Of a stretch of 64,000 nucleotides of DNA, positions 7,918 through 17,903 are shown in pieces. Under the pieces are notes generated by a model. That model had not been told where the DNA came from, did not search any database, and saw only the letters and a program-made list of their open reading frames with translations. The translations under genes and the position numbers were made by a program. Origin of the DNA: Mesorhizobium_G sp049840935 (GTDB taxonomy: Bacteria; Pseudomonadota; Alphaproteobacteria; Rhizobiales; Rhizobiaceae). The stretch covers positions 124,001 through 188,000 of the forward strand of contig JASGJA010000025.1 in the NCBI GenBank assembly GCA_049840935.1. Direction: 5' to 3'. Position 1 is the first letter of the stretch, and every line of letters starts with the position of its first letter.

Positions 7918-10623
7918 CTAGAATGCACCGTGGCAATGCTTGAACTTTTTACCTGATCCACACGGGCATGGCTCGTTACGGCCGACCTTGCCCCAAGTGC
8001 TTGCATTATTAGGATCGCGCTGCGCGGGATTGACATAAGCATCTGCCGTGCCCTCCCCGAAATCGTCCTCGCCTGTGGTCGCATCGATGTGATGACCAAA
8101 GGTTTGCGGTGCGGCAGGCGGCGGAGCATCTGCCGCTTCCCGTACGAGTTCGACGCGCATCAACTGCGCCGTGACTGCCTGCCGAAGGTTGGCCAGCATT
8201 GCCTGGAACATCTCGAAGGATTTGGATTTGTATTCGTTCAGCGGGTCGCGCTGTGCGTATCCGCGGAAGCCGATAACCGAGCGAAGATGATCGAGATTGA
8301 CGATATGCTCTCGCCATAGCTGATCGAGCGTTTGCAGAACGACGGAACGTTCCACATATGCCATGATTTCCGGGCCAAAACGAGTTGCGCGGTCTTCTGC
8401 GGCTGCATTTGCTGCGCTCGATAGCCTCTCGCTCATCTCTTCTTCTGCAATGCCCTCCTCCTTGGCCCATTCATCGACCGGCAGGTCGAGATTGAGCTGT
8501 TCGAGCACTGCCTGTTTGAAGCCCTGGATATCCCACTGTTCGGCATACGCCGTTTCCGGGATAAAGCGCTGAATCAGATCGTCAACAACGTCTTGCCGCA
8601 TCTCTGCGGTGGTTTCGGTGAGGTTCTCGCCGTCCATGAGCGAAAGGCGCTGATCGAACACGACCTTGCGCTGGTCGTTCATCACATCATCATATTTCAG
8701 AAGGTTCTTGCGAATGTCGAAGTTGCGGGCTTCGACCTTTTTCTGTGCCTTTTCTAGCGCCTTGTTTATCCACGGGTGGATGATGGCCTCATCGTCCTTC
8801 AGGCCAAGCTTCTGCAACATGCCGTCCATACGATCCGACCCGAAAATCCGCATCAGATCGTCCTGAATGGACAGATAGAACTTGGAACGTCCCGGATCTC
8901 CCTGACGACCTGAGCGGCCACGCAACTGATTGTCGATGCGTCGTGATTCGTGCCGTTCAGTCGCAAGCACATAAAGACCACCCGCGGCCAGCGCTGCTTC
9001 CTTGAGTTTAGCAATATCCGCGCGAATAGCCTTTTCCTTTGCCTCACGCTCTGGTCCGGCGGGCATATCCGCCAGTTCTTCGGCGATTCGCATGTCAGCA
9101 TTGCCGCCAAGCTGGATGTCGGTGCCGCGACCAGCCATGTTGGTTGCAATGGTGACTGCGCCGGGACGGCCCGCTTGGGCGACAATCGCTGCTTCCTGCT
9201 CGTGGTAGCGGGCATTCAGCACCTGAAAGTCCTTGATGCCTTCCTTGCGCAGACGGTCAGCAAGAAGCTCGGATTTCTCGATGGAAGTCGTGCCGACGAG
9301 AATCGGCTGGCCCTTCTTGTTGGCCTCCCGAATTTCACGGACGATTGCGCGATATTTCTCCTCGACGGTGCGGTAAACTTCGTCGTCCTCGTCGATACGC
9401 TTGACGGTCACATTGGTGGGGATTTCGGTCACACCGAGATTGTAGATATTCGCAAACTCTTCTGCTTCCGTCAGTGCAGTGCCGGTCATGCCCGCCAGCT
9501 TCTTGTACATACGGAAATAGTTCTGGAAGGTAATCGAGGCCAGCGTCTGGTTTTCAGGCTGGATAGCCACGTGTTCTTTTGCCTCCAGTGCCTGATGAAG
9601 CCCTTCCGAATAGCGGCGGCCCGGCATCATGCGGCCTGTAAACTCATCGATGATCACGACTTCGTTGTTGCGGACGATATAGTCCTTGTCGCGTTGGAAA
9701 AGCCTGTGCGCTTTCAAGGCGTTATTCACATGGTGAACCATCGCGACGTTTTCGACGTCATAGAGCGACTCACCGCGCAGAAGACCCTCTCCGGTGAGCA
9801 GTGTTTCCATCTTCTCCGTGCCTTCTTCGGTGAAGATTGCGGTACGCTGCTTTTCATCCACTTCGTAATCGGCCGGCTCCAGTTGCAGAACCAGAGCGTC
9901 AACGGTGTTATACATTTCCGAACGATCTTCGAGCGGGCCGGAGATGATGAGCGGCGTGCGCGCTTCGTCGATAAGGATCGAGTCGACCTCATCGACGATC
10001 GCGTAAAAGTGCGGGCGCTGCACCATTTGTGCGCGCTCATATTTCATGTTGTCGCGCAGGTAGTCGAAGCCAAGTTCGTTATTCGTCGCGTAGGTGATGT
10101 CGCAATTGTAAGCTTGGCGGCGTTGCTCGTCGTCCAGTCCATGCACGATGACGCCGGTCGTCAGCCCGAGGAAACCGTAGACACGACCCATCCACTCCGA
10201 ATCGCGGGTGGCGAGGTAATCATTGACGGTCACGACGTGGACGCCCTTGCCCGCAAGCGCGTTCAGATAGACAGGCAGCGTGGCGACCAGCGTTTTGCCC
10301 TCGCCCGTTCGCATTTCGGCGATATTTCCGCCATGCAGGACCATGCCGCCCATGAGCTGTACGTCGAAGGGACGCAGGCCCAGAGCGCGCTTTGCCGCTT
10401 CGCGTACCGTGGCAAAGGCAGGAACGAGGATGTCGTCCAGCGTTGCTCCATTGGCCAGCTGGCTCTTGAATTCTTCGGTCTTTGCTCGCAGGGCTTCGTC
10501 TGAAAGCGCAGATATTTCCGGCTCAAGCGCATTGATCTCCTCAACGCGCGGGCGCATTCCTTTAACACGGCGATCATTCGAAGAACCGAAGATCTTGCGA
10601 GCGAGGTTGCCGAAGCTGACCAT
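7918..10623 (-). CDS. secA: Protein translocase ATPase subunit SecA
   Basis: The 901-residue product covers the full SecA family. It has Walker A at MRTGEGKTLVATLPVY, the DEVDSILIDEARTPLIISG helicase box, the MAGRGTDIQLGG segment and the C-terminal zinc-binding SEC-C motif EPCPCGSGKKFKHCHG. SecA powers export of unfolded preproteins through SecYEG at the inner membrane. ATG at 10623 gives the usual MVSFGNLARKIFGSSNDR start; the frame is open further upstream but that part is not conserved. It is divergent from the parvulin gene, whose product acts on exported proteins. Confidence 0.97.
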   Translation of the reverse strand: MVSFGNLARKIFGSSNDRRVKGMRPRVEEINALEPEISALSDEALRAKTEEFKSQLANGATLDDILVPAFATVREAAKRALGLRPFDVQLMGGMVLHGGNIAEMRTGEGKTLVATLPVYLNALAGKGVHVVTVNDYLATRDSEWMGRVYGFLGLTTGVIVHGLDDEQRRQAYNCDITYATNNELGFDYLRDNMKYERAQMVQRPHFYAIVDEVDSILIDEARTPLIISGPLEDRSEMYNTVDALVLQLEPADYEVDEKQRTAIFTEEGTEKMETLLTGEGLLRGESLYDVENVAMVHHVNNALKAHRLFQRDKDYIVRNNEVVIIDEFTGRMMPGRRYSEGLHQALEAKEHVAIQPENQTLASITFQNYFRMYKKLAGMTGTALTEAEEFANIYNLGVTEIPTNVTVKRIDEDDEVYRTVEEKYRAIVREIREANKKGQPILVGTTSIEKSELLADRLRKEGIKDFQVLNARYHEQEAAIVAQAGRPGAVTIATNMAGRGTDIQLGGNADMRIAEELADMPAGPEREAKEKAIRADIAKLKEAALAAGGLYVLATERHESRRIDNQLRGRSGRQGDPGRSKFYLSIQDDLMRIFGSDRMDGMLQKLGLKDDEAIIHPWINKALEKAQKKVEARNFDIRKNLLKYDDVMNDQRKVVFDQRLSLMDGENLTETTAEMRQDVVDDLIQRFIPETAYAEQWDIQGFKQAVLEQLNLDLPVDEWAKEEGIAEEEMSERLSSAANAAAEDRATRFGPEIMAYVERSVVLQTLDQLWREHIVNLDHLRSVIGFRGYAQRDPLNEYKSKSFEMFQAMLANLRQAVTAQLMRVELVREAADAPPPAAPQTFGHHIDATTGEDDFGEGTADAYVNPAQRDPNNASTWGKVGRNEPCPCGSGKKFKHCHGAF

Positions 10624-10876
10624 CAATGGCCCTTTCAATTGGCGCTCACCGGTTGGGAACCGGGCGAAACCGACACACAGCTTTGATAGGGCCGGATTCG
10701 AAGCAAAACGAAAAGCGCCCAAAATCGCTTCTGGACGCAGAGGTGGTGGACAGATAAGAGGGGGGAGAGGCGATGTCAACGTGGCAACTAAACGCTGTTG
10801 CACTTGCGATTCCGCCACATTTTTAGCCGCTTTCAGCGGGTAGTTGCCCGCTCCTTTCTCATCGGAGTCCTTTTAG

Positions 10877-11803
10877 ATGCCCTCGTCTCCTTGCCGTGCG
10901 TCCCTTATTCGGCTGTCGCTTGCCCTGCTGCTGGCGTCCGGTACAAGTTTTGCAGCTTACGCGCAGGATGCGAAGCCGGCGGAAACGCCGCCTGCTGCGG
11001 CAGCACAGCCAGCCCCCAAACCCGCGCCAGACACGGTTCTTGCGACGGTAAATGGACAGACGATTACGGAAGCGGATCTTGATCTGGCGATCGAAGATCT
11101 GGATCAGCAGTTTGCACGCCTGCCGGAAGAACAGAAGCGGGCTGCGGCCCTTTCCGCCGTCATTGAGATCAAGCTGATGGCCGCAGAAGCTGCGGCGAAG
11201 GGCATCGATAAGGACCCCGAAATGCAGCGCCGCCTTGCTTTCCTGCAGCAGCGCGCCCTGCATGCGGCGGTAATCGACAAGGAAGTGCAGGCGAAGATAA
11301 CGGATGATGAGATTCGCGCCCGTTATGACAAGGAAATCGCGGCACAACCCGCCGAGAACGAAGTGCACGCGCGCCACATCCTTGTGAAGACCAAGGAAGA
11401 AGCGGAGGCAATTATCAAGGATCTCGATGCGGGCAAGAAATTTGAGGATATAGCCAAGGAGAAGTCCACCGATCCGGGGTCGGGCGCCAATGGTGGCGAT
11501 CTGGGCTATTTCTCTGCCGGTCAGATGGTTCCTGAATTTGAGAAAGCTGCTTTTGAACTTGCTCCAGGAACCTATACCAAGACGCCGGTACAGACCCAGT
11601 TTGGTTTCCATGTCATCAAGGTCGAGGACAAGCGCGCCAAGCAGCCTCCGGCTTTCGACGAAGTGAAGGATCAGGTTCGCTCGCTGGTGCTTCGCGACAA
11701 ATATCTCGAACTCATCAAGGGGCTGCGTGAGTCTGCCAAAATCCAGATCGATGATCCGGCTTTGAAAAAGTCGGTCGAAGGAATGGAAACACCCAAGCCC
11801 TGA
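10877..11803 (+). CDS. Periplasmic parvulin-type peptidyl-prolyl isomerase
   Basis: The 308-residue product has a signal peptide ending near AAYAQD, a Pro/Ala-rich linker, a SurA-like N-terminal helical domain (TVNGQTITEADLDLAIEDL) and a parvulin domain from about residue 155 (HARHILVKTKEEAEAIIKDL, STDPGSGANGGDLGYF, TQFGFHVIKVED). It should isomerise prolyl bonds and assist folding of exported proteins in the periplasm. The gene is divergent from secA across about 250 bases and ends in a strong terminator at 11841. Confidence 0.92.
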   Translation: MPSSPCRASLIRLSLALLLASGTSFAAYAQDAKPAETPPAAAAQPAPKPAPDTVLATVNGQTITEADLDLAIEDLDQQFARLPEEQKRAAALSAVIEIKLMAAEAAAKGIDKDPEMQRRLAFLQQRALHAAVIDKEVQAKITDDEIRARYDKEIAAQPAENEVHARHILVKTKEEAEAIIKDLDAGKKFEDIAKEKSTDPGSGANGGDLGYFSAGQMVPEFEKAAFELAPGTYTKTPVQTQFGFHVIKVEDKRAKQPPAFDEVKDQVRSLVLRDKYLELIKGLRESAKIQIDDPALKKSVEGMETPKP

Positions 11804-11840
11804 TCTGGAAGCAACGCCAGTTCCGCATTAAATTTCTGAA

Positions 11841-11875
11841 AGACGCTCTAGGGTCAGGACCCTAGAGCGTCTTTT
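11841..11875. terminator. Bidirectional intrinsic terminator
   Basis: A perfect 15-base inverted repeat (11841-11855 and 11858-11872, arm AGACGCTCTAGGGTC) is followed by TTTT and preceded by A-rich sequence. It lies between two convergent genes and can end both. The stop codon of the leftward gene at 11862 is inside the right arm. Confidence 0.8.
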
Positions 11876-12269
11876 CATTGGGATTGGCGCTGCTGAAGCG
11901 CATCGTCATCGGACGACCGGCTGCGGCATTTCCCATTGATTCGGTGAACGGAACGGGAAGCGCGGTTTCCAGTGCTTGAAATACCGAGGCCACGAAGCTT
12001 TCGCGCTCGGACTCACTACCATCTCGCTTCAACCAGGTAATTCGCGGTTTGCCATTAAGCGAACCATCGCGCTTTAGCGAAAAGCGGACAGTAACCTCCA
12101 GACCGCCGCTCCCGGGCGGCGGCGTCCAGCACCTGCCAAGCGCATCCCACATAGCTTCGAGCGTGTTGACGGGGTCTGTCCGGCGACACTTACTTTCCTG
12201 CGAAAAGCCGGGATGGCTTGAGGCACCGAGAGAAAGTGTCACCAGCATCGGGATTAAACAGCGTCGCAT
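11862..12269 (-). CDS. Small secreted protein, TolA/TonB-C-like
   Basis: The 135-residue product starts with a signal peptide (MRRCLIPMLVTLSLGASSHPGFSQ). The mature part contains LEAMWDALGRCWTPPPGSGGLEVTVRFSLKRDGSLNG, which resembles the C-terminal fold of TolA/TonB-type proteins seen in short rhizobial exported proteins. Two cysteines (in SKCRRT and GRCWTP) may pair. No function is known. The gene end overlaps the shared terminator. Confidence 0.6.
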   Translation of the reverse strand: MRRCLIPMLVTLSLGASSHPGFSQESKCRRTDPVNTLEAMWDALGRCWTPPPGSGGLEVTVRFSLKRDGSLNGKPRITWLKRDGSESERESFVASVFQALETALPVPFTESMGNAAAGRPMTMRFSSANPNEKTL

Positions 12270-12335
12270 GCGAACTCCGCAACAATTTGAAGTGTTAGCA
12301 CACTCTCATATGCGTCTATCGTCAAGAGTCCTGTT

Positions 12336-13799
12336 TTACGCGCGTTCTGCCTTGGCAATCATTCGGATCGGCAGGGGTGACTGGTTTCGCTTTTCCCGAA
12401 GTGCGAGACGAACGGGAGGTGCGAGCAGAGAATAGGCAATGGCGATGATCAGGCCGACAACGTACAGGGCCGCCGGAAGGGCGAAAATCGTCAAAATGCC
12501 TTGCGAAGACGCCGACGGGGTGCTTGCAACCCGATAAAAGCGCCCGCTGGTTTGAATGAGGCGGGATTGCGCGGCGGTATAGAGATCCCTGTATTTGAGC
12601 CCCAGTTCGCGCAGCCCAGCCTCGGCGGGATGCGTAAGCAAAGGTGGTGATGCAATCGCGGAATCCGCTAGGAAGACTATAGAATCAAGTCTGGCCTGTG
12701 TTGTAGACACTTCACCGACCAGGCTTTGGCGCTTGTCTAGCTGCTCCTCGACATAAGAGCTGTAGGACGCGTTCTTGACGAGCGAAATGACTGTCTCCAG
12801 CGCGCCCTGATCGAGATTTGTTCCTTGCGGAAGACCCATGTCGGCGTTCTGCGTTTCAGTCTTCCCGGTGAGCCGTTCCAGATTTCCGTCAATGCCCGAA
12901 ATCAGCTTGTTCAGAAGCTCGATCCGCCGTTTCATGCCTGCCGTATAGGTTGTCGCTACGGGATCTTGCAGTGAAAACCCGCTAGCCATGAGCGGATTGA
13001 AGTAGGCGGTCCTGAACTCTACCACCATATTCTTTACATCGTTGGCGTTCATGCCTTCGGATGTCGTCAGGCCCGATAAGCGATTGTCGTCACTGATAAT
13101 CGCCAATCCGTCATCGATTCGGTTGAGCTGTTCTCCGGCAACAAGCAGGCGTGCGCTGGGCGACAGCGATTCCGGGATGGGTGTGACGGCGATTTCGCTC
13201 AGCTTCGTATCCCCAAGCACGCGATTGTTTTTCAGGTAAATCTCATTCCACGTCGGTGGAATGGCGAAAGCCAAAGCGATGGCATCCTCGGACGAAAGTC
13301 CCAACATGCTGTTGTTGAGATCAATGCGCAAACCGGAACGCATCGAAGAAGCAAGCTCATCGGCGTAAGCGCTGTTAATGCTGTCGATAATGGCTGGTTG
13401 CATACTTTTCGAGCTAAGTTTTTGCTCGTATTTGCTGGTGATGCCCTGTGACGCCGGATTATCGTAATTCACAGCTATGGCTGCCTCCAGATCTTCAGCA
13501 ACCAGATTGAACTTTTCCGCCAAACGCGAAAGGACCGCTCCAGATTTTAGATCGTTAGGCGAAAACGCCGTTCCATTTGGGTATGTGCCGTTGCGTATGC
13601 CAAGCAGTTTGACCTGATAGGACACGATACCCCGGCCGTGCGACATATATCCCAGCGTTGCCGCAACGCCGCAGCCCAGGAACATAATCGGCAGTAACAC
13701 AAGCAGGACGCGATAAGCCCAAAATCTTCTGACGACTTCCTTAAAGGACATGCTTTGATCGTCATCGACAGTTTGGGCGGCATGCCCCTGATCGACCAT
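12336..13799 (-). CDS. Wzz/PCP-like two-helix inner-membrane protein
   Basis: The 487-residue protein has one membrane helix near the N terminus (YRVLLVLLPIMFLGCGVAATLGY, about residues 29-51), a long periplasmic middle with predicted helices, and a second helix near the end (ILTIFALPAALYVVGLIIAIAYSLLA), followed by a short basic tail. This is the topology of polysaccharide co-polymerases such as Wzz, which set chain length. I see no Wzz proline-rich signature in the second helix, so the assignment rests on topology alone. Confidence 0.5.
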   Translation of the reverse strand: MVDQGHAAQTVDDDQSMSFKEVVRRFWAYRVLLVLLPIMFLGCGVAATLGYMSHGRGIVSYQVKLLGIRNGTYPNGTAFSPNDLKSGAVLSRLAEKFNLVAEDLEAAIAVNYDNPASQGITSKYEQKLSSKSMQPAIIDSINSAYADELASSMRSGLRIDLNNSMLGLSSEDAIALAFAIPPTWNEIYLKNNRVLGDTKLSEIAVTPIPESLSPSARLLVAGEQLNRIDDGLAIISDDNRLSGLTTSEGMNANDVKNMVVEFRTAYFNPLMASGFSLQDPVATTYTAGMKRRIELLNKLISGIDGNLERLTGKTETQNADMGLPQGTNLDQGALETVISLVKNASYSSYVEEQLDKRQSLVGEVSTTQARLDSIVFLADSAIASPPLLTHPAEAGLRELGLKYRDLYTAAQSRLIQTSGRFYRVASTPSASSQGILTIFALPAALYVVGLIIAIAYSLLAPPVRLALREKRNQSPLPIRMIAKAERA

Positions 13800-14011
13800 A
13801 TTGCCCCTCGTTTCGTTTGGCGCGCGTGTTTATAAGTTTTTTCTATATTAGAATTATTAAATTTCAACCCTATTACAACTGACGATACTCGAAACCGGCA
13901 AGGCGACAGGTATTTCCGGCCGCGTTCAAATGAGAAAGGATTGCCGCGCACTTGCGTGCAGCGCCGGTCTGGGGCAAACGAGGCAAAAATCGTAAACGGA
14001 TCGGTCGCGCT

Positions 14012-15253
14012 ATGTCGGATCAGGTTTCTCCCCTCGCACCCAAGAAATATCCCCGGATGCCAGCGATTGGTGGCGTTCGCATCGCGACCGCTGAGGCGGG
14101 TATAAAATACCGTAACCGCACTGACTTGCTTGCCATGGTGTTTGATGAGGGCACCGAAGTTGCGGGCGTTTTCACCCGCTCGAAATGCCCCTCTGCACCG
14201 GTGGATTTTTGCCGTGATAACCTTCCTGGCGGCAGCGCGCGCATACTCGTGGTGAATTCGGGAAACGCAAATGCCTTCACCGGCAAAAGAGGTCGCGAAA
14301 CGACCGCCGCCACGGGCAAGGCTGCGGCGACCGCTGCGGGCTGCAAGGTTTCGGAGGTGTTTCAAGCCTCTACGGGCGTGATCGGCGAACCGCTCGATCC
14401 CGCAAAGTTCACCCATTTGCTAGGCGATTTAGCTGCTCGGGCAGCGGAAGATCGCTGGCTAGATGCCGCCAAGGCAATCATGACCACGGATACCTATCCG
14501 AAGGTCGCTACTGTCACCGTGAAGTTGGGCGATGTCGATGTGACGATCAACGGCATCGCGAAAGGTGCTGGCATGATCGCGCCCGATATGGCGACCATGT
14601 TGTCGTTTGTTGCAACAGACGCGCCAATCGCGGCCCCGGTGTTGCAGCAGCTTCTCTCAAAGGGCGTGGGTGGAACATTCAACGCTGTGACCGTGGATAG
14701 CGATACATCCACCAGCGATACGCTGCTTCTGTTTGCTACCGGTGCAGCGGCTAAGCGCGGTGCAAAGCGCATTGACGATCCTCGTGATCCGGCGCTGATG
14801 CCATTCAAGCGTGGCCTGAACAAGATTCTCAAGAACCTTGCGCTTCAGGTGGTCCGTGACGGCGAGGGCGCACGCAAGCAGGTGGAAGTGACCGTTACCG
14901 GTGCGCGCTCCGCACGCTCGGCAAAGCGCATTGCGCTTTCCATCGCAAATTCGCCGCTGGTGAAAACGGCTGTTGCGGGCGAGGACGCCAATTGGGGACG
15001 TGTGGTTATGGCTGTCGGAAAATCCGGCGAGCCTGCTGACCGCGACCTCCTTTCCATCTGGTTCGGCGATAATCGTCTCGCTCATCAAGGCGAGCGCGAC
15101 CTGGATTATTCGGAGGAGGCGACTTCGGCCTATATGAAGCGCGACGAAATCCGCATCCGGGCCGATATCGGGCTTGGACGTGGCAAGGCGACGGTGTGGA
15201 CCTGCGACTTGACCAAGGAATATGTCGCCATCAATGGCGATTATCGCAGCTGA
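14012..15253 (+). CDS. argJ: Bifunctional glutamate/ornithine acetyltransferase ArgJ
   Basis: The 413-residue product has the ArgJ marks: VVNSGNANAFTG near residue 75 and the autocleavage site in GMIAPDMATMLSF, where the precursor is cut before the threonine to give alpha and beta chains and the catalytic Thr. It moves the acetyl group from N-acetylornithine to glutamate in the cyclic arginine pathway. ATG at 14012 gives the conserved start; its last bases overlap the next gene (TGATG). The C terminus WTCDLTKEYVAINGDYRS is the family end. Confidence 0.95.
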   Translation: MSDQVSPLAPKKYPRMPAIGGVRIATAEAGIKYRNRTDLLAMVFDEGTEVAGVFTRSKCPSAPVDFCRDNLPGGSARILVVNSGNANAFTGKRGRETTAATGKAAATAAGCKVSEVFQASTGVIGEPLDPAKFTHLLGDLAARAAEDRWLDAAKAIMTTDTYPKVATVTVKLGDVDVTINGIAKGAGMIAPDMATMLSFVATDAPIAAPVLQQLLSKGVGGTFNAVTVDSDTSTSDTLLLFATGAAAKRGAKRIDDPRDPALMPFKRGLNKILKNLALQVVRDGEGARKQVEVTVTGARSARSAKRIALSIANSPLVKTAVAGEDANWGRVVMAVGKSGEPADRDLLSIWFGDNRLAHQGERDLDYSEEATSAYMKRDEIRIRADIGLGRGKATVWTCDLTKEYVAINGDYRS

Positions 15254-16038
15254 TGATTGCGACTGACACCAATAATCCCGGAGGCGTCAGCCTTCCATTG
15301 GTGAGGCGGTTTGAGGCGGCTGGGTTTCGCGCTTGGCCTGCGGCCTCCGTGCACTATGATGGCACGTGGGTTGTGCGGCTGAATGCTGGTCATCCCGCAA
15401 AGCGGCTCAATTCCGTCAATCCGCTTGATCCGGGCGACATACAGAACATTGCGGAACGCGTCGAGCGCGCCGCTCGTTGGTTCGAGGCTTACGGTAGGCC
15501 GCTGACATTCCGCCTGTCGCCGCTATCTGGCCGCGCGATATCGGATTATCTGGACGGCCAGAATTGGCAGACAATGTCAAAATCGCTGGTGATGCGTGCC
15601 AATCTGGATGATTTGCCGGTAGACAACGCGATCCTGCAAATTCCGCTCAAGGACATTGGCCGTTTTATCAATGCCGCGATGGAGGTTCATACGATGGACC
15701 CTTCGTTGCGACCCGGCCTCACTGAAATCATCAGCTCCATCCATGCGGAAGCGGGACTTTTTGTTCTTGAGGATAAGGGAACGCCACTTGCCACTGCTGT
15801 TTGCGTTCACGATGGCGATCTGGCGGGACTGTTCGAGATTGCGACGGGTCCGCGTGAGCGCGGCAAGGGTTATGGCCGCCGTGTCGTGTTGTCCGCGCTG
15901 CGTTGGGCTCGTCTTCGCGGCGCCCAGCAAGCGTGGCTTCAGGTCGAGGCCGACAACGCGTCTGCACTCCGGCTTTACAATGCAATCGGCTTCTCGGAAG
16001 TCTATCGCTATCATTATCGGCGCCCATCGGGAGCGTAG
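15253..16038 (+). CDS. GNAT family N-acetyltransferase
   Basis: The 261-residue protein has a GNAT fold in its C-terminal half, with the acetyl-CoA loop GPRERGKGYGRRVVLSALRW and the final strand DNASALRLYNAIGFSEVYRYHY. The N-terminal half is less conserved (RLSPLSGRAISDYL). The start overlaps the argJ stop, so it is coupled to argJ, and mutT follows at four bases. This argJ-GNAT-mutT order is common in Hyphomicrobiales. The substrate is unknown. Confidence 0.88.
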   Translation: MIATDTNNPGGVSLPLVRRFEAAGFRAWPAASVHYDGTWVVRLNAGHPAKRLNSVNPLDPGDIQNIAERVERAARWFEAYGRPLTFRLSPLSGRAISDYLDGQNWQTMSKSLVMRANLDDLPVDNAILQIPLKDIGRFINAAMEVHTMDPSLRPGLTEIISSIHAEAGLFVLEDKGTPLATAVCVHDGDLAGLFEIATGPRERGKGYGRRVVLSALRWARLRGAQQAWLQVEADNASALRLYNAIGFSEVYRYHYRRPSGA

Positions 16039-16041
16039 CAG

Positions 16042-16455
16042 TTGGAAACGCCTATTCGCTCGATTCTGCTTGTCGTTGCCTGCGCGCTTGTTGACGCGGA
16101 TGGCCGCGTGCTTATCGCGCAGCGCCCCGAAGGGAAGCAACTCGCAGGGCTTTGGGAATTTCCGGGAGGCAAGGTCGAACCCGGAGAAACGCCGGAAGAG
16201 ACACTTGTTCGAGAATTGCGTGAAGAGCTCGGAATTGAAACGCAAACAGCATGTCTGGCCCCGCTGACTTTCGCCAGCCATAGCTATGACAGCTTTCACT
16301 TGCTCATGCCGTTGTATGTATGTCGCAAGTTTACCGGCATTCCGCAGCCGCTGGACGCGCAGGCGTTGAAGTGGGTTAAGCCCACCAAGCTGCGCGACTA
16401 TGCAATGCCGCCCGCGGATGCGCCACTCATTCCGTTTCTCATTGATCTGCTATAG
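16042..16455 (+). CDS. mutT: 8-oxo-dGTP diphosphatase MutT (Nudix)
   Basis: The 137-residue product carries a complete Nudix box, GGKVEPGETPEETLVRELREELG, around residues 42-65, with the metal-binding glutamates in REEL. MutT removes oxidised dGTP from the nucleotide pool and so prevents A:T to C:G changes. The start is TTG at 16042, four bases after the acetyltransferase stop. The C-terminal LKWVKPTKLRDYAMPPADAPLI is typical of MutT. Confidence 0.9.
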   Translation: METPIRSILLVVACALVDADGRVLIAQRPEGKQLAGLWEFPGGKVEPGETPEETLVRELREELGIETQTACLAPLTFASHSYDSFHLLMPLYVCRKFTGIPQPLDAQALKWVKPTKLRDYAMPPADAPLIPFLIDLL

Positions 16456-16627
16456 AAAGCTATAGTTTCTCATCTTGGCATATTTTTTGCTGCTAGGCTG
16501 ATTTCTTATAATTTCTGCCGGTATTAGCCGCTTCAACAGCAGAATTTGGCAGCACCTGCTTTCCAGTTCGAGAGAAACTCTCCCCGAAAAGTCGTCCGGG
16601 TCCGGGCGATGTTGGGAGGAAAATCTC

Positions 16628-17836
16628 GTGACGTCGAATAAATCTGCTGGTTTTGCAACGCGTGCTATTCATCTTGGCTACAATCCGAACGATCACGAAG
16701 GTGCGCTCACTCCTCCGATTCATCTGACTTCGACCTTTACATTTGAGAATGTAGATCAGGGGGCTGCGATCTTTGCAGGCGAACGTCCTGGATATTTCTA
16801 TTCGCGCATTTCCAATCCGACTCTTGATCTTCTGGAGCGCCGCTGCGCCGATCTGGAGGGTGCGGAGGCAGGGTTGGCGCTTGCATCTGGCATGGGCGCC
16901 ATCACTTCAGTGTTGTGGACATTTCTCACCCCGGGCGATGAGATCATAACTGACAAAACGCTTTACGGGTGCACGTTCGCCTATATGCGCACCGGCCTTG
17001 CGCGGTTTGGAATCAAGATCACTTACGCAGATATGACCGACCCGAAGGCCGTTGAAGCAGCTATGTCGGACAAGACGCGTATCGTCTACTTTGAGACGCC
17101 TGCCAATCCGAACATGCGTTTGGTTGACATTGCGGCGATCTCGAAAATTGCCAAAGCGCACGGCGCAAAGGTCGTTGTGGACAATACTTACGCTACGCCC
17201 GTTCTGACCCGACCGGTTGAATTGGGTGCGGATATCGTTGTTCACTCCGCAACCAAATATATGGGTGGTCATGGCGATCTGGTCGGCGGTATTGCCGTGG
17301 GGTCTGCCGATGACATGATGCGGGTCCGGCTGATTGGGATGAAGGACATGACAGGTGCCGTCATGGCTCCATTCAATGCCATGCTGGTGCTCCGTGGTTT
17401 GAAAACGCTCAAACTGCGTGTTGAACGCCATTGTGAAAATGCGATGATTGTCGCCAAAATGCTCGAAGCGCATCCAGCGGTTGGGCGCGTTTACTTTCCC
17501 GGTCTTCCTTCCTTCCCGCAGCATGAACTTGCGCTGCGCCAGATGCCGGGGTTCGGTGGAATGATCGCTTTTGAACTCAAGGGTGGCCATGATGCTGGCC
17601 GCGCGATGATGGACAGGCTTACCATGATCCATCGTGCTGTATCTCTTGGTGATACCGAGACGCTGATTCAGCATCCCGCCTCCATGACGCATTCCACCTA
17701 CACGCCGGAAGAGCGTGCTGCGCACGGAATTTCCGAAGGACTTATTCGTCTGTCGGTTGGATTGGAAGACGTTGACGACATCATTGCCGATCTGGAACAG
17801 GCACTTCCCACCATCCCGACCGCTCTCGCGGCATAA
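16628..17836 (+). CDS. Methionine gamma-lyase
   Basis: The 402-residue PLP enzyme of the Cys/Met metabolism family has the PLP lysine at Lys210 in SATKYMGGHGD and the segment LYGCTF, whose cysteine (Cys115) is the hallmark separating methionine gamma-lyases from cystathionine enzymes. The reaction splits methionine into methanethiol, ammonia and 2-oxobutanoate in the cytoplasm. The start is GTG with GGGAGG nine bases upstream. An Lrp-type regulator follows, the usual arrangement for amino-acid-inducible lyases. A cystathionine gamma-synthase role is the main alternative. Confidence 0.88.
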   Translation: MTSNKSAGFATRAIHLGYNPNDHEGALTPPIHLTSTFTFENVDQGAAIFAGERPGYFYSRISNPTLDLLERRCADLEGAEAGLALASGMGAITSVLWTFLTPGDEIITDKTLYGCTFAYMRTGLARFGIKITYADMTDPKAVEAAMSDKTRIVYFETPANPNMRLVDIAAISKIAKAHGAKVVVDNTYATPVLTRPVELGADIVVHSATKYMGGHGDLVGGIAVGSADDMMRVRLIGMKDMTGAVMAPFNAMLVLRGLKTLKLRVERHCENAMIVAKMLEAHPAVGRVYFPGLPSFPQHELALRQMPGFGGMIAFELKGGHDAGRAMMDRLTMIHRAVSLGDTETLIQHPASMTHSTYTPEERAAHGISEGLIRLSVGLEDVDDIIADLEQALPTIPTALAA

Positions 17837-17903
17837 TATTCGCTGTTTCAAATCTACGCTGCATATGGCAATCCCTTGGCAGATTCTGCCAAGGAATTGT
17901 TCA

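Noticed and set aside
8950..10503. Long rightward frame of 517 codons inside secA
   Set aside because: It is antisense to a strongly conserved gene and has no domain; long shadow frames are common in GC-rich coding DNA.
16456..16627. Possible SAM riboswitch before methionine gamma-lyase
   Set aside because: No SAM-I or SAM-II core elements are visible in the leader.
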